Below are positions 36,042 to 46,489 of a stretch of DNA of 64,000 nt, one piece after another. The position numbers were made by a program, and so were the translations under genes. This DNA is from Pseudomonas fluorescens. GTDB taxonomy: Bacteria; Pseudomonadota; Gammaproteobacteria; Pseudomonadales; Pseudomonadaceae. Position 1 is the first letter of the stretch; each line of letters starts with the position of its first letter. The stretch is from positions 84,479-148,478 of the forward strand of contig NZ_MSDF01000007.1 in the NCBI RefSeq assembly GCF_002022275.1, read 5' to 3'. Below the pieces are notes generated by a model that was given only the letters and a program-made list of their open reading frames with translations, ran no database searches and was not told the DNA's origin.

Positions 36042-37751
36042 CTATAGCGGCTCTTTGCGCCGGTACGGGAACACGTCGATGATCTTGCCCGCGCGAATCG
36101 CGTCCTGCAGGCCTTTCCAGTAGTCGGCGTTGTACAACTCGCCGTGCAGTTCATCGAACAGCATGCGCTGGCCTGCGTCGGCAAACAGGAACGGTGGGAA
36201 TTCCTCCGGAAACACATCATGCGGGCCGATGGAGTACCAGGGCTCGGAAGCCATTTCATCCTCGGGGGTACGCGGGGCGGGGATGTGGCGGAAGTTGGCT
36301 TCGGTGAGAAAACAGATTTCGTCGTAGTCGTAAAACACCACGCGCCCGTGGCGGGTGACGCCGAAGTTCTTCAGCAACATGTCGCCGGGAAAGATATTTG
36401 CCGCCGCCAGTTGCTTGATCGCCAGGCCGTAGTCTTCCAGCGCTTCGCGCACCTGAGCGTCGTTGGCGTTTTCGAGGTAGAGGTTGAGCGGAGTCATGCG
36501 CCGCTCGGTCCAGCAGTGGCGAATCAGCACCGTGTCGCCTTCGACTTCGACAGTGCCGGCGGCGACTTCCAGCAGTTCGGCCAGGCAGTCAGGCTCGAAC
36601 TTGCTCAGGGGAAAGCGAAAGTCGGCGAACTCCTGGGTGTCGGCCATGCGCCCGACCCGGTCGACGCTTTTCACCAGCCGGTACTTCTCGATCACCGTGG
36701 CGCGGTTGACGTTTTTCGAGGGTGAAAAGCGGTCCTTGATGATCTTGAACACGGTGTTGAAGCCCGGCAGCGTGAACACGCTCATGACCATGCCGCGCAC
36801 GCCGGGGGCCATGATGAATTGATCATCAGTGGTCGCAAGGTGGTCTATCAGCGCCCGGTAGAACTCCGACTTGCCGTGCTTGTAAAAGCCAATGGAGGTG
36901 TACAGCTCGGCAATGTGCTTGCCGGGCAGGATGCGTTTTAAAAAGCCGATGAATTCTGCGGGCACCGGCACGTCGACCATAAAGTAGGAGCGGGTAAACG
37001 AGAAGATGATCGACACGTCCGCTTCGTCGGTGATCAGTGCGTCGATCTGGATGCCATGCCCTTCCTGGTGCAGCAACGGAATCGCCAGCGGCCATTGCTC
37101 GTCGCGGGTGTAGATGCGCCCGACCAGGTAGGCGCCTTTATTGCGGTAGAGCACCGAGGAAAAAACCTCGACGTTAAGGTCCGGGTCCTTGCACACCCAG
37201 TCCGGCAGGTTCTCGCGCAACTGCGCTTCGAGGCGGCGCAGGTCGCCGGGCAAATCGGCGTAGGGCTCGCTGAAACGGTAGTCGGCGAAGATCTGCGCAA
37301 GCATATCGGCAATCTTGCCCGCCGGTGCATACAGGCGCGTCTGTGCCGCACGCGCGCGACGCAAGCTCGGCCGGGTGGTGTGGATGAACATGCAGCCGTC
37401 ACTGATCAGGTCATGGCTGAACAGGCCGCAGAAGATCGAGTTGTACCAGGTCTCGGACAGTTCATCGTCAAAGCGCGGGTCGATCAGGCCGATGTAGGCG
37501 CTTTTGACCAAGGGCCACGCATCGACGTCCAGCAACGTCGCCTCATCAAAGTGGGCACGCAGACGCGCCGTGACTTCACCGACCTTCTCTTCATACAGGT
37601 TAATGCGCGCCGCCGAGGCGATCTGCCCCTGTTGCCACTGCGCCTTTTCGAAACGCTCGCGGGCGCCCATGGTGATCTGGCGGAAGTGCTCGCGGTAATC
37701 ATCGAAGCCATCGAGGATCATCCGGGCGATGGCGAGGGCGGATTGCGACAT
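36042..37751 (-). CDS. aceK: Isocitrate dehydrogenase kinase/phosphatase
   Basis: A 569-residue AceK starting [20 protein letters not shown], with GAGGT eight bases before the ATG. The first half is the regulatory domain. The kinase core contains [17 protein letters not shown] and the metal-binding [18 protein letters not shown] near residues 455-475. The length and opening match the family. AceK phosphorylates and dephosphorylates isocitrate dehydrogenase and so sends carbon to the glyoxylate shunt. Unlike enterobacteria, it is not next to aceA/aceB here, as is usual for pseudomonads. Confidence 0.95.
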   Translation of the reverse strand: MSQSALAIARMILDGFDDYREHFRQITMGARERFEKAQWQQGQIASAARINLYEEKVGEVTARLRAHFDEATLLDVDAWPLVKSAYIGLIDPRFDDELSETWYNSIFCGLFSHDLISDGCMFIHTTRPSLRRARAAQTRLYAPAGKIADMLAQIFADYRFSEPYADLPGDLRRLEAQLRENLPDWVCKDPDLNVEVFSSVLYRNKGAYLVGRIYTRDEQWPLAIPLLHQEGHGIQIDALITDEADVSIIFSFTRSYFMVDVPVPAEFIGFLKRILPGKHIAELYTSIGFYKHGKSEFYRALIDHLATTDDQFIMAPGVRGMVMSVFTLPGFNTVFKIIKDRFSPSKNVNRATVIEKYRLVKSVDRVGRMADTQEFADFRFPLSKFEPDCLAELLEVAAGTVEVEGDTVLIRHCWTERRMTPLNLYLENANDAQVREALEDYGLAIKQLAAANIFPGDMLLKNFGVTRHGRVVFYDYDEICFLTEANFRHIPAPRTPEDEMASEPWYSIGPHDVFPEEFPPFLFADAGQRMLFDELHGELYNADYWKGLQDAIRAGKIIDVFPYRRKEPL

Positions 37752-38139
37752 GCGGAAACCTCGAACGGGCATCTGGAAGCCCTGAGCTTAGTCAGTGAAT
37801 GAAGGCAGGAGAAGCACGAATTTTCGGGTCACCTTGTACAAAGTTTGGCGATTCGTACATTTATTTTCACATTTCACAATTCGACTGCGCGGTCAGAAAT
37901 CGTACCAGAAAGTCGCCCGCACGGCAGGCGCAAGCCCGAAACCCCGTGGGCTGGCGCCCATTCCGTGAGAAGCCGCGAAGGCCAGGCTTTCACAGCCTCT
38001 GTAACAGTTTTGATACCGCGTAAGGGAAACCCTGATTACCAGATTAATGGCACTTTGCTATATAGCGCGCCCTCTCCCACCCTAACAAGGTCAGAAGACC
38101 GATCCGGGAACAGGTTCTAACCGCCTAAGGAGCATTGAG
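37752..38139. other. 388-bp divergent intergenic region between aceK and the chemoreceptor gene
   Basis: It contains the self-complementary TTGTACAA near 37834 in an AT-rich stretch with two further GTAC sites, which may belong to the aceK control region. Nearer the chemoreceptor there is an AT-rich stretch (TTTGCTATATAGC near 38053-38065) that may hold a -10. No flagellar sigma-28 consensus was found. No gene is evident. Confidence 0.4.
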
Positions 38140-39765
38140 ATGTCATTGAGGAATATGAGGATCGGTCTGCGCGCCAGTCTGAGTTTTGGGGTTTTGGCCA
38201 GCATGTTGGTAATTGTCGGAATGTTTGGCCTGGGGCAGATGGCCAAGCTGCGGGAAAGTGCGCTGGTGATCGAAGAATCGTGGATGCCGAGCATCGAGAA
38301 TATCCACGACGCAGCGGCCTGTATTGCCGGGCTCCGCCTGGAATCTCTACGTTTGGCGACCACTGACGAGTCGCGCGTACGCGACACCAGCAAAAGCCTG
38401 ATCAGCGGCCAGCGCAGTGAGTTGCAAACCTTGCTGGCGCATCATGAAGAGCTGTTGAGCGGCGACGAAGAACGCGCGATGTTCAATCAGCTCAAAGCCG
38501 ACGTGAATACGTACGTCACCATCGTCGGCCAACTGGTTGCGCTGGTGGACAAAGATCAGCAGCAAGACGCCATCGACCTGCTCACCAGCCGCCTTGCCCC
38601 TCAGGGCTCCGTGCTCAACAAAAGCCTGGAGGACATGATCACCTTCAACCAGAAAGGGGTGCAGGACGCGGCTGACTCGGCGGCGCAAATGTATTCCAGC
38701 GCCCAGTGGATCGTCGGCCTGATCATTGTTTGCGCGCTGATCGCCACCTTGCTGCTTGCCTGGCTGCTGACCCGCAGCATCACCACGCCCATCGCCCAGG
38801 CATTGGCCGTGGCGCGCACCATCGCCGGCGGCGACCTGAGCCGACCCATCGTAGTGACAGGCCAGGACGAGCCGGCACAGCTGCTGACCGCGCTGGCCAG
38901 CATGCAGGAGCAGTTGCAAACCACCATCCGGGGCATCAGCGAATCGGCGCAGCAGCTCGCCTCCGCCGCCGAAGAGATGAGCTCGGTGATGGAACAAAGC
39001 ACCCGTGGCCTGCAGGCGCAGAACGACGAGATCGAACAAGCCGCAACCGCCGTCAACGAGATGAGCGCGGCGGTGGATGAAGTGGCGGGCAATGCGGTGT
39101 CCAGCGCCGAGGCGTCCAAGGCTTCCGATGAAGACAGCAAGCACGGCCACTACCAGATCAGCGAAACCATCAGTTCGATCCAGAACCTGGTGGACGAAGT
39201 GCTCGGCGCCTCCAACAAAGCCGAAGGCCTGGCCGTGCAGGCGCAAGACATCAGCAAGGTGCTGGAAGTGATTCGCGGCATCGCCGGGCAAACCAACTTG
39301 CTGGCGCTCAACGCCGCCATCGAAGCCGCCCGCGCGGGCGAGGCCGGTCGCGGTTTTGCGGTGGTCGCCGACGAGGTGCGCTCCCTGGCGCAACGCACGC
39401 AGGACTCCACCGAAGAAATCGAACAGATGATCAACGGCATCCAGCAAGGCACCCAGGACACCGTCGGCGCCCTGAACAGCAGCGCTGAACATGCCGGCCA
39501 GACGCTTCAGCGCGCCAACAGCGCCGGCAGCGCGTTGGAGAAAATCACCGCCGCCATCTCGCAGATCAGCCAGCGCAACCTGGTGATCGCCAGCGCCGCC
39601 GAGCAACAGGCCCTGGTGGCCCGTGAGGTAGACCGCAGCCTGGTCAACATTCGCGACCTGTCCACGCAAACGGCCGCCGGTGCAACCCAAACGTCGGCAG
39701 CGAGCCAGGAGCTGTCTCGCCTGGCGGTGGACCTCAATGGCCTGGTGACGCGGTTTGTTTTGTAA
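38140..39765 (+). CDS. Methyl-accepting chemotaxis protein
   Basis: A 541-residue receptor. Segment 1 is at residues 10-32 ([23 protein letters not shown]). A periplasmic four-helix-bundle-like domain follows (35-190), then segment 2 ([22 protein letters not shown], 190-211), HAMP (212-265) and the signalling domain. The hairpin tip is [46 protein letters not shown]. There is no C-terminal CheR-binding pentapeptide. AAGGAGC precedes the ATG. Ligand unknown; four-helix receptors often bind organic acids or amino acids. Confidence 0.9.
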   Translation: MSLRNMRIGLRASLSFGVLASMLVIVGMFGLGQMAKLRESALVIEESWMPSIENIHDAAACIAGLRLESLRLATTDESRVRDTSKSLISGQRSELQTLLAHHEELLSGDEERAMFNQLKADVNTYVTIVGQLVALVDKDQQQDAIDLLTSRLAPQGSVLNKSLEDMITFNQKGVQDAADSAAQMYSSAQWIVGLIIVCALIATLLLAWLLTRSITTPIAQALAVARTIAGGDLSRPIVVTGQDEPAQLLTALASMQEQLQTTIRGISESAQQLASAAEEMSSVMEQSTRGLQAQNDEIEQAATAVNEMSAAVDEVAGNAVSSAEASKASDEDSKHGHYQISETISSIQNLVDEVLGASNKAEGLAVQAQDISKVLEVIRGIAGQTNLLALNAAIEAARAGEAGRGFAVVADEVRSLAQRTQDSTEEIEQMINGIQQGTQDTVGALNSSAEHAGQTLQRANSAGSALEKITAAISQISQRNLVIASAAEQQALVAREVDRSLVNIRDLSTQTAAGATQTSAASQELSRLAVDLNGLVTRFVL

Positions 39766-39829
39766 TTAGCAATTGTGTCAGACAGGCCACTGGGCAAGAA
39801 TCGCCGCCTTATCAAGAGAGGCGCGTGCC

Positions 39830-40720
39830 GTGAGACCTGTCGACACCTTGTACCTGCTGGGGCTCGCCGCCATCTGGGGCGCGAGCTTCCTGTTCATGCG
39901 CATCATCGCGCCGGAAATCGGCACAGTGCCGACCGCTTTTTTCCGCGTGTCGATTGCCGCCGCCGGCTTGCTGGTGATCCTTTGCGCGATGCGCGTGAAC
40001 TGGGACTTTCAGGGCAAGTTCAAGACTGTCCTGCTGCTGGGCGTGATCAACTCTGGCATTCCCGCCACGATGTATTCGGTGGCAGCCCAAGTGCTGCCGG
40101 CGGGTTACTCGGCCATTTTCAACGCCACCACACCCTTGATGGGGGTGTTGATCGGTGGACTGTTTTTCAGCGAGCGCCTCACGCCGTCAAAAATCGCCGG
40201 GGTGTGCCTGGGCCTGTTCGGTGTGGGCGTGCTGACCCGCGCCGGGCCGGTGGCGTTCGATCTGGAGTTGTTAATGGGCGCCCTCGCCTGCCTGCTGGCC
40301 ACCACCTGCTATGGCTTTGCCGGTTTCCTCGCACGGCGCTGGCTGGACCAGCGCGGCGGCCTCGACAGCCGCCTCGCCGCACTGGGCAGCATGCTCGGCG
40401 CCACGTTGTTCCTGCTGCCGATCTTCGCTTATAACGCCATCGCCCATCCGCCGGCGAGCTGGGGTGGCTGGCACGTGTGGTCATCACTGCTGGGGTTGGG
40501 GCTGGTGTGCACGGCGTTTGCCTACATCCTGTATTTCCGCCTGCTGTCGTCCATCGGCCCGGTCAAATCGATGACCGTGACCTTCATGATTCCGCCGTTT
40601 GGCGTGCTGTGGGGCGCGTTGTTGCTGGATGAGCCGTTGTCGATGGCCCATGTGTATGGCGGCGTGTTGATCGCCGGGGCGTTGTGGCTGGTGTTGCGCG
40701 CGGGCCGCCCGACCCCGTGA
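39830..40720 (+). CDS. EamA/DMT-family transporter
   Basis: A 296-residue protein with ten membrane segments and two EamA repeats (VDTLYLLGLAAIWGASFLFMRIIAPEIGTVPTAFFRV; FAYILYFRLLSSIGPVKSMTVTFMIPPFGVLWGALLLDE). The GTG at 39830 is the likely start (RPVDTLYLLG) with AGAGAGG upstream. It is about 64 bp after the chemoreceptor gene and may form an independent unit. Substrate unknown. Confidence 0.85.
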   Translation: MRPVDTLYLLGLAAIWGASFLFMRIIAPEIGTVPTAFFRVSIAAAGLLVILCAMRVNWDFQGKFKTVLLLGVINSGIPATMYSVAAQVLPAGYSAIFNATTPLMGVLIGGLFFSERLTPSKIAGVCLGLFGVGVLTRAGPVAFDLELLMGALACLLATTCYGFAGFLARRWLDQRGGLDSRLAALGSMLGATLFLLPIFAYNAIAHPPASWGGWHVWSSLLGLGLVCTAFAYILYFRLLSSIGPVKSMTVTFMIPPFGVLWGALLLDEPLSMAHVYGGVLIAGALWLVLRAGRPTP

Positions 40721-40809
40721 GCGCCGTGGCTGCGTTGCTGATTCACCTACCGTGAGCCCCGCTGAAAAGGCATAGTGCACGCCATCGGGGAAAGACACGG
40801 AATGGAACC

Positions 40810-42408
40810 ATGAACCACGCTGCACAGGAACAGGCCGTCAACCGCCTCGTTCTGTTGGCCCTGTCGGCCTTTTTTGTCATCGGCAACTTTATCTGGCAAG
40901 GCCATGACAGTTTCAATCTCTGGGATGAGGGGTTCTTGTGGTACGGCGCCAGGCAAATCATTGCCGGCCAGGTTCCGATCCGCGACTTCATGGCCTATGA
41001 CCCAGGCCGGTATTACTGGGCTGCCGGGTACTTTTCACTGGCAGGCGACACGGGAATCATGGCGCTGCGCGCCTCTGTGGCGGTGTTTCAAGTACTGGGC
41101 GTGTATGCCGGGCTGTGGACCATCTCCCTTGCGCTACGTGCCGGCGCGGTAAGAAAACTGGCTTTTCTGTGCCTGTCAGGTCTCGTACTCATGGCCTGGA
41201 TGTACCCGCGGCACAAGATCTTTGATATGTCGATTTCAATGATCATCGTCGCGGGCCTGGCCTACCTGCTGCTCGCCCCCAACCTAAAACGCTATTTCCT
41301 GCTGGGCGTGATCGTCGGCCTTGCGGCGGTATTTGGCCGCAACCATGGGGTTTATGGCGCCGTGGCCAGCTTGACGGCCATGGCATGGCTCGCCGTCAGG
41401 GCGCCAGACCCGGCTCTTCGATTCAAAGGCCTGCTGAGCTGGGGGGCGGGCGTGGCCGTCGGCTTCTTGCCGGTGATCGCCCTGTGTATGTTCGTCGCGG
41501 GTTACTTCTCGGCCTTCATGGACACCATCGTGTTCATGCTGGAACAAGGCAATACAAACCTGCCGCTGCCTATCCCCTGGCCCTGGACCGTTGGCTTCGG
41601 GACCGCCGGCGTCGTGATCGAGACCCGCTGGTTCCTCATTGGTCTGTGCTTTATGGCACTGCCGGCATTCGGCGCGGCCGCACTCGGTTGGGTGTTCAAG
41701 GAACGCCTGCGGGGCAGAACGGTGCGCCCTGAATGTGTGGCGGTGGCATGTGCAACGCTCCCCTATGCCCATTTTGCCTTTGCACGGGCCGATGTCGGCC
41801 ACCTCGCCCAAGGCATTTACCCGATGCTGCTGGGTGTGCTCATTCTCCTTGCGACACTCAAGTCGTGGCGGTGGAAACTGGCCTTAACGGCGCTGGCCGC
41901 CTCGGTCAGCCTGTTCATCCTTGCCGCGTGGCAACCTGGCATCCTCGCGCGTACCCAGGCTGGCTGGCGGCAGGTGGAGGTGTCAGGCTCAAGCCTCTCC
42001 ATGGACGCCGGCACCGCCGATGCGGTGCAGCTGTTGAGAGACCTGGCCGCCCGTTACGCCCCCGAGGGCCGGGCGGTGCTGGTGCTGCCGTTCTGGCCCG
42101 GCGCCTACCCCTTGCTCGAACGAGACGCGCCGCTGTGGGAAATTTACGCACTGTCACCCCGCTCCGAAGACTTCCAGCGTGCGGAAATAGAGCGCATCAA
42201 GAAAGCCAACCCGGGTTTTGTCCTGGTGTTCAACCTGGCAATGGACGGTCGCGAAGCGTTAAGGTTTTCCAACTCCCATCGATTGATGGACGACTATATC
42301 CGCGCCCATTTTGAACCCGTGCAGCCAACGCCTGACCCGGCCTTTCAGATCTATAAAGCCTTACCCGCCGCGGATGTAGACCCGGCCGGGGAAAAGGCCG
42401 TGGATTGA
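40810..42408 (+). CDS. GT-C-fold membrane protein, probable polyprenyl-linked sugar transferase
   Basis: A 532-residue protein with about 11 membrane segments and a soluble C-terminal domain of roughly 130 residues. The first external loop holds acidic residues in the GT-C pattern (LWDEGFLWYGARQIIAGQVP and YDPGRYYWAAG), which is where such enzymes place their catalytic Asp/Glu. GGAA precedes the ATG. The position beside another GT-C-like gene and the polysaccharide operon suggests a role in periplasmic glycan modification. No family name can be given with certainty. Confidence 0.7.
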   Translation: MNHAAQEQAVNRLVLLALSAFFVIGNFIWQGHDSFNLWDEGFLWYGARQIIAGQVPIRDFMAYDPGRYYWAAGYFSLAGDTGIMALRASVAVFQVLGVYAGLWTISLALRAGAVRKLAFLCLSGLVLMAWMYPRHKIFDMSISMIIVAGLAYLLLAPNLKRYFLLGVIVGLAAVFGRNHGVYGAVASLTAMAWLAVRAPDPALRFKGLLSWGAGVAVGFLPVIALCMFVAGYFSAFMDTIVFMLEQGNTNLPLPIPWPWTVGFGTAGVVIETRWFLIGLCFMALPAFGAAALGWVFKERLRGRTVRPECVAVACATLPYAHFAFARADVGHLAQGIYPMLLGVLILLATLKSWRWKLALTALAASVSLFILAAWQPGILARTQAGWRQVEVSGSSLSMDAGTADAVQLLRDLAARYAPEGRAVLVLPFWPGAYPLLERDAPLWEIYALSPRSEDFQRAEIERIKKANPGFVLVFNLAMDGREALRFSNSHRLMDDYIRAHFEPVQPTPDPAFQIYKALPAADVDPAGEKAVD

Positions 42409-42511
42409 TCGACAAATAGCCAGCTGATTTGTAAACTCGCCGCCCGCAAACACGGGCACCGTTATACAGCGCACACGCCAGGATTGGCGCTCGCACCGTA
42501 ACTGAAACTTT

Positions 42512-44032
42512 ATGGATGAGGATGGATTGATTTTGGTTAACGTTGATCGAGGCGTGACCGGCTTGACCGGCAGGCATGTAGCGATGGCCGTCGCTGCAAT
42601 CATGGTGCTGACGTATTTATGGATAGGGATTATTCCGCTTCATGAAGGTGCGGGTTGGGACGGCAATGACTACGTCGCGTATGTGAAGTTATTGGCCGGC
42701 GGCACGCCGATCACTGATGACCCGTATCGACTGGTCAGGATGTCGGGTTTCCTTCAACTCATGCCCTTTGCCTGGCGTGGCGAAGGCAAGGAAACGCTGG
42801 TCTTCATCCAGTTGTTATTCAACATCGGCTGTATGGCGATAGGCACCGGTTGTTTGTTCAGTTGTTTGCGAACACTGGGCGTCACGCCACTTAAAGCACT
42901 CTTGTCCATCAGCCTGTTTACCTTCAGTTGGGCAAGCCTGATCATCCCGGTGTTTTACCCGCTGCTGAGCGATAACCTGGCCATTCCTTTCTGCTGCATT
43001 GCCCTGTGGTGCTGGGTCAACCAGAAAACCATCGCCCTGCATGCCATATGCGCCTGGTTTGTCTGGTTGTTTCCGGCCCTGTTTGTCGTGCCACTGGGGT
43101 TAATTGCCTTTCCCTATGGCACTGCCAACAAGGCCACAATCAGCTTCCTGCATCCAAAACGCCTACAGAAATCATTATTTGCCGTGTTTTTGGTGGTGGG
43201 TTTGTTGGCCTATCATCACTTCATGAAAGACATCACCCCACAGAAAATCGCCACCCACATTATCAGTGGCGGTCAGACTGCGCTGGTGGGGCTCATCCCG
43301 TTCTCGATCCTGGTGCAGTCACTCATTATTGCGCTCCTGGCCTGGATTGCCGCCAGTGTCGCGTGCAGCCCGCACCTGTATCGGGGCCTTCAACTTAAAG
43401 GCTTGTTTCTGGGGTTCGGTACGGTCGCCATCAGCTTTTTGATCATGCGCACCGTGATTGATTTTTCCACCGGTTTCCAGGGCCCGCCCCTGACCGATAA
43501 CCTGATGATGCAGAGCGCCGGCGCGCCGCTCAAAGCGTGGGTATCGCATTTTCTGTACTTTGGCTTTTGCGTGCTGATTGTTGCCATGTATTGCGTTCGG
43601 TGGTCGTTCAATGGCGACCGTAAGGTGCCGGTCGGCCTGCTGGTGATATTCCTGCTGTTCTCTCCGCTCCTGAGTTTTGGCTCCGAAAGCCGGCAGTGGA
43701 TCGGCATCTTCCCGGTGGCCATTGTGATGTATGCACTGATGGAGATTAACCAGCGCCAGCAGGTGTTCCTGGCACTGGTGGCGGTGTTCTCGCTCTTCAC
43801 CGCCTACGGGCTCAGGGATGCTTCGCAAGCGGCGGTGGACCACTCGCTGGGGCTGCAAAGCAGCGAATGGCAGTACTACTTCGGCCGGCAAGGCCCCTGG
43901 ATGTCTGTGGAGTCTTATACGTCCGGCGTGGTTGCGTTGATTGCGGTGCTGATGACCTATTTGTACCTGGGGGTAAGCGGTGACAGGTCGGCGAGCGCAG
44001 TACCGGTGGTGAGCGGGGTTGCGCCGCGTTGA
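42512..44032 (+). CDS. Polytopic GT-C-like membrane protein of unknown function
   Basis: A 506-residue protein with about 12 membrane segments. The first loop carries HEGAGWDGNDYVAYVKLLAGGTP, resembling the Asp-containing loop of GT-C glycosyltransferases. There is no soluble C-terminal domain. The start is not firmly fixed: the ATG at 42512 has no strong ribosome site, while a TTG at 42527 follows GAGGATG. It lies 103 bp after the preceding GT-C-like gene on the same strand and is convergent with the polysaccharide operon. Confidence 0.65.
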   Translation: MDEDGLILVNVDRGVTGLTGRHVAMAVAAIMVLTYLWIGIIPLHEGAGWDGNDYVAYVKLLAGGTPITDDPYRLVRMSGFLQLMPFAWRGEGKETLVFIQLLFNIGCMAIGTGCLFSCLRTLGVTPLKALLSISLFTFSWASLIIPVFYPLLSDNLAIPFCCIALWCWVNQKTIALHAICAWFVWLFPALFVVPLGLIAFPYGTANKATISFLHPKRLQKSLFAVFLVVGLLAYHHFMKDITPQKIATHIISGGQTALVGLIPFSILVQSLIIALLAWIAASVACSPHLYRGLQLKGLFLGFGTVAISFLIMRTVIDFSTGFQGPPLTDNLMMQSAGAPLKAWVSHFLYFGFCVLIVAMYCVRWSFNGDRKVPVGLLVIFLLFSPLLSFGSESRQWIGIFPVAIVMYALMEINQRQQVFLALVAVFSLFTAYGLRDASQAAVDHSLGLQSSEWQYYFGRQGPWMSVESYTSGVVALIAVLMTYLYLGVSGDRSASAVPVVSGVAPR

Positions 44033-44068
44033 GTTGTGGCTCCAACCTGGACCGCATTCTTTTCTTTG

Positions 44069-44085
44069 GGGCTGCTGCGCAGCCC
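44069..44085. other. Short GC hairpin between convergent genes
   Basis: GGGCTGC and GCAGCCC pair around a TGC loop just before the 18-bp tandem array. It is a frequent partner of REP-like sequence in this genus, and there is no T tract. Confidence 0.5.
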
Positions 44086-44093
44086 AACGCGGG

Positions 44094-44183
44094 GCAAGCC
44101 CGCTCGCCACAGCAAGCCCGCTCGCCACAGGAAGCCTGCTTGCCAGAGGGAGCCTGTTTGCCAGAGGAGGCTCGCTTGTCACG
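44094..44183. repeat. Five tandem 18-bp units derived from a REP arm
   Basis: The first two units are identical (GCAAGCCCGCTCGCCACA). The next three diverge (GGAAGCCTGCTTGCCAGA, GGGAGCCTGTTTGCCAGA, GGAGGCTCGCTTGTCACG). The unit matches the right arm of the REPIN (GCAAGCCCGCTCCCACA) with one extra base. The array fills the gap between the GT-C-like gene and gtrA, and it is direct rather than inverted. Confidence 0.75.
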
Positions 44184-44195
44184 AGGTTGCGTTTA

Positions 44196-44606
44196 TCAAC
44201 CCTGTTTCGGGCTGGGCGAGAACACGTACCGGGAAAGGACGAACGTCAATGGCACGGTGATCGCGATGGCGATCAGCGGAGCCACGCGGCTGTCCAGTCC
44301 AAGCTTTTCCACCCACACCCAAAGAATCAGCAGGCTGGTGAGGTATTGCGCCAGATACACCAGCGGAAACAACGCGACCGACTTGATGCCCTGATGGCTC
44401 TTGAAAACAAAGTAACGATTGAGGCTGTACGCCAGCGCAATGCCGGCCACATACGCAATCGTGTAGCTCGTCTTATAAGACAGGCCATTCAACAGCAGCA
44501 GGTACAGCCCGTAGGTGACGGCGGTATTGAAACCGCCCGACACCAGGAACCGGGCAAAATCCAGGCTGAGGATTTTAGCCACTGCGCGCTTGATCATCTG
44601 CATCAT
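44196..44606 (-). CDS. gtrA: GtrA-family membrane protein
   Basis: A 136-residue protein with four membrane segments. The family pattern is [23 protein letters not shown] and [23 protein letters not shown]. GtrA proteins are thought to flip undecaprenyl-phosphate-linked sugars across the inner membrane for O-antigen decoration. Its ATG overlaps the stop of the upstream ketoisomerase gene (ATGA). It is the last gene of the long minus-strand operon. The symbol reflects the family rather than a proven role. Confidence 0.87.
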   Translation of the reverse strand: MMQMIKRAVAKILSLDFARFLVSGGFNTAVTYGLYLLLLNGLSYKTSYTIAYVAGIALAYSLNRYFVFKSHQGIKSVALFPLVYLAQYLTSLLILWVWVEKLGLDSRVAPLIAIAITVPLTFVLSRYVFSPSPKQG

Positions 44607-45556
44607 TGAACGCCAGCAATCTGCAACTTGAAGTCATCGTAGTTGCGGATGTAATCGTTCGAATCGTAGTAATGCGACGCGAACACCATCAGCACCGCAT
44701 CCGAGGAATAGCGATACTGGATGCCCCACGTCATGGGCGGCAGGTAAATACCCTTGCTCGGTTTATCCAGCACAAACTCCTCGCGGTTTACGCCGTCATC
44801 CGCCACCACATGCACCGAACCTTTCACCGCCACCAGGAACTGGTGACAGACCTTGTGCGCATGCTCGCCGCGCGTTTCTGCGGTTGGCACGTCATACACC
44901 AGGAAATAACGTTCCGATTTGAACGGGATAGTACGCTCGAACTCACCGGCAGACAGGCTGCCGCGGATGTCAGCGACTTCTGTCATGGTATGCACTGTCA
45001 CACCCGTGACCGAGGTTGCCGTCACACCCGGCGTGCTGGAAATCGTTTCAGCCCCGTCCTGGGCGGCGCTGAGCGGCTTGGCATCGACATAACCGATGAT
45101 TTTGGCCGGGTTGCCCACAACAATCGCATTGGGCGGAATCGAACGCGTCACCACGGCACCTGCGCCGATCATGGCGTTGATGCCAATGGTCAGGCCCGGC
45201 AGGATGGTGCAGTTGGCGCCCAGCGAAGCGCCCTTTCGGATGATCGTGCGGTCGAAGGCCTGCGGGTACACCTTGCTGCGCGGGAACAGATCATTCGTGA
45301 ATGTGGCATTGGGGCCAATGAACACGTCGTCTTCGATGGTGATGCCATCCCACACCTGCACGCCGCATTTAAGCGTCACGCGGTCGCCGATGATCACGTC
45401 ATTTTCAATGAACACGTTGTCGCAGACATTGCACTCACTGCCCAGTGTGGCGCCTGGCAGAATGTGCGCGAAGGCCCAGACACGCGTGTCCTTGCCAATT
45501 TTTTCGGATTCGCACAGTGCATGACTGTGAACAAAAAAGTCCTTAATGTTGTTCAT
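44603..45556 (-). CDS. Fused dTDP-sugar N-acetyltransferase and dTDP-4-keto-6-deoxyhexose 3,4-ketoisomerase
   Basis: A 317-residue bifunctional protein. Residues 1-165 form a left-handed beta-helix acyltransferase with hexapeptide repeats ([76 protein letters not shown]), like FdtC/QdtC. Residues 185-317 form a cupin of the WxcM/FdtA type with the catalytic histidines in [19 protein letters not shown]. The ATG at 45556 has GGAGAAAG and overlaps the preceding gene by 14 bases. With the aminotransferase two genes upstream it would make dTDP-Fuc3NAc or dTDP-Qui3NAc; which epimer cannot be read from sequence. Confidence 0.85.
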   Translation of the reverse strand: MNNIKDFFVHSHALCESEKIGKDTRVWAFAHILPGATLGSECNVCDNVFIENDVIIGDRVTLKCGVQVWDGITIEDDVFIGPNATFTNDLFPRSKVYPQAFDRTIIRKGASLGANCTILPGLTIGINAMIGAGAVVTRSIPPNAIVVGNPAKIIGYVDAKPLSAAQDGAETISSTPGVTATSVTGVTVHTMTEVADIRGSLSAGEFERTIPFKSERYFLVYDVPTAETRGEHAHKVCHQFLVAVKGSVHVVADDGVNREEFVLDKPSKGIYLPPMTWGIQYRYSSDAVLMVFASHYYDSNDYIRNYDDFKLQIAGVQ

Positions 45557-46487
45557 TGCTTTCTCCAAAACCTTCAACCCGCATCGGGATAGCCAGGGGG
45601 CGATTTTTTGTATTTTCGTAGGTGCGCCATGCATAGGAGCCCACAATCCCCAGCCCCAGCAGGTTCAGGCAGCCGAGGAACGTGATGGTCAGCATGATCA
45701 TCGCGTAACCCGGCACGTTGATCATGCCGTGCAGCTTGGCTGCCAGCGTGAACAGGCCAAACAGTGCCGCCAGGCCGGACCCGAAAGCGCCGACCCGCGT
45801 CAGCAGCCTGATGGGCAGGTCGGTGAAGGAAAACACCGAGTCCATCAGGTAGTTAACCTTCTTGCGCAAGGTCCAGGCCGAGGTGCCGTGGACTCTTTCC
45901 TGGCGGGTGTAGGTCACCACCTTGCGGCGATAACCCAACCAGAAAATCTGCGCAATCAACGAGCTGTGCCGCTCGTCCAGGGTCAGCAGCGTGTCCCTGA
46001 ACGCGCGGTTGCAGGCGAACATATCGACGCCACCCGGCGGAATTTCCGGAATGACGTAACGCCGGTAGAGCCCCCAGAAAAGCCGGGACGCCATGCGGCT
46101 GGCCCACGGATCCTGGCGCCCTTCGCGAACGCCGACGACCACGTCGGTGTCCTGGCCGAGCAGCACACGATTCATTTCAAGCACCAGCTCGGGCGGCTCT
46201 TGCAGGTCGGCGGCCATCACGGCAAAGCGGTCGCCCGTGCCGTTTTGCAAGCCGGTACGAATGGCCATGAACGAACCGAAGTTTTTCGACAGCAAAACGA
46301 GCCTGGACCGGAAAGGCTGCGACGGCAGTTTTTCGCGCAGTATTTCGTAACAGCGGTCGGGGCTGCCATCCACCACGAACACCACCTCAAGGTCGTTCTC
46401 AAGCTGCGTATTCAAGCCCGTAACGGCCTGAAGCAGATCGGGCAGGTTGCTCTCGTTGCGATAAACGGGAATGACCAGCGTGAGCAC
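45543..46487 (-). CDS. GT2 glycosyltransferase, GtrB/DPM1-like, with two C-terminal membrane segments
   Basis: A 314-residue protein starting at a GTG ([20 protein letters not shown]) with GGGGG upstream, two bases after the aminotransferase stop. The GT2 domain has the nucleotide-sugar aspartates in VFVVDGSPD and [43 protein letters not shown] is the hallmark of polyprenyl-phosphate glycosyltransferases (GtrB, ArnC). Two membrane segments lie at about residues 225-285. It likely loads a sugar onto undecaprenyl phosphate, in partnership with the GtrA two genes downstream. Confidence 0.85.
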   Translation of the reverse strand: MLTLVIPVYRNESNLPDLLQAVTGLNTQLENDLEVVFVVDGSPDRCYEILREKLPSQPFRSRLVLLSKNFGSFMAIRTGLQNGTGDRFAVMAADLQEPPELVLEMNRVLLGQDTDVVVGVREGRQDPWASRMASRLFWGLYRRYVIPEIPPGGVDMFACNRAFRDTLLTLDERHSSLIAQIFWLGYRRKVVTYTRQERVHGTSAWTLRKKVNYLMDSVFSFTDLPIRLLTRVGAFGSGLAALFGLFTLAAKLHGMINVPGYAMIMLTITFLGCLNLLGLGIVGSYAWRTYENTKNRPLAIPMRVEGFGESNEQH

Positions 46488-46489
46488 GG

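Noticed and set aside
32746..36123. A 1125-codon open frame on the plus strand opposite hrpA
   Set aside because: It is fully antisense to HrpA, which has all helicase motifs. Its composition (rich in Gln, Arg, His, Val) is that of a shadow frame in high-GC DNA, and it crosses a REPIN.
38046..38070. Sigma-54 promoter before the chemoreceptor gene (TGGCAC followed by TTGC)
   Set aside because: The spacing between the two parts is one base rather than five, so it cannot serve as a -24/-12 promoter.
44034..44609. Plus-strand frames through the 18-bp array (such as 44019-44609)
   Set aside because: They arise because 18 bp is a multiple of three, and they run antisense to gtrA without a start signal.
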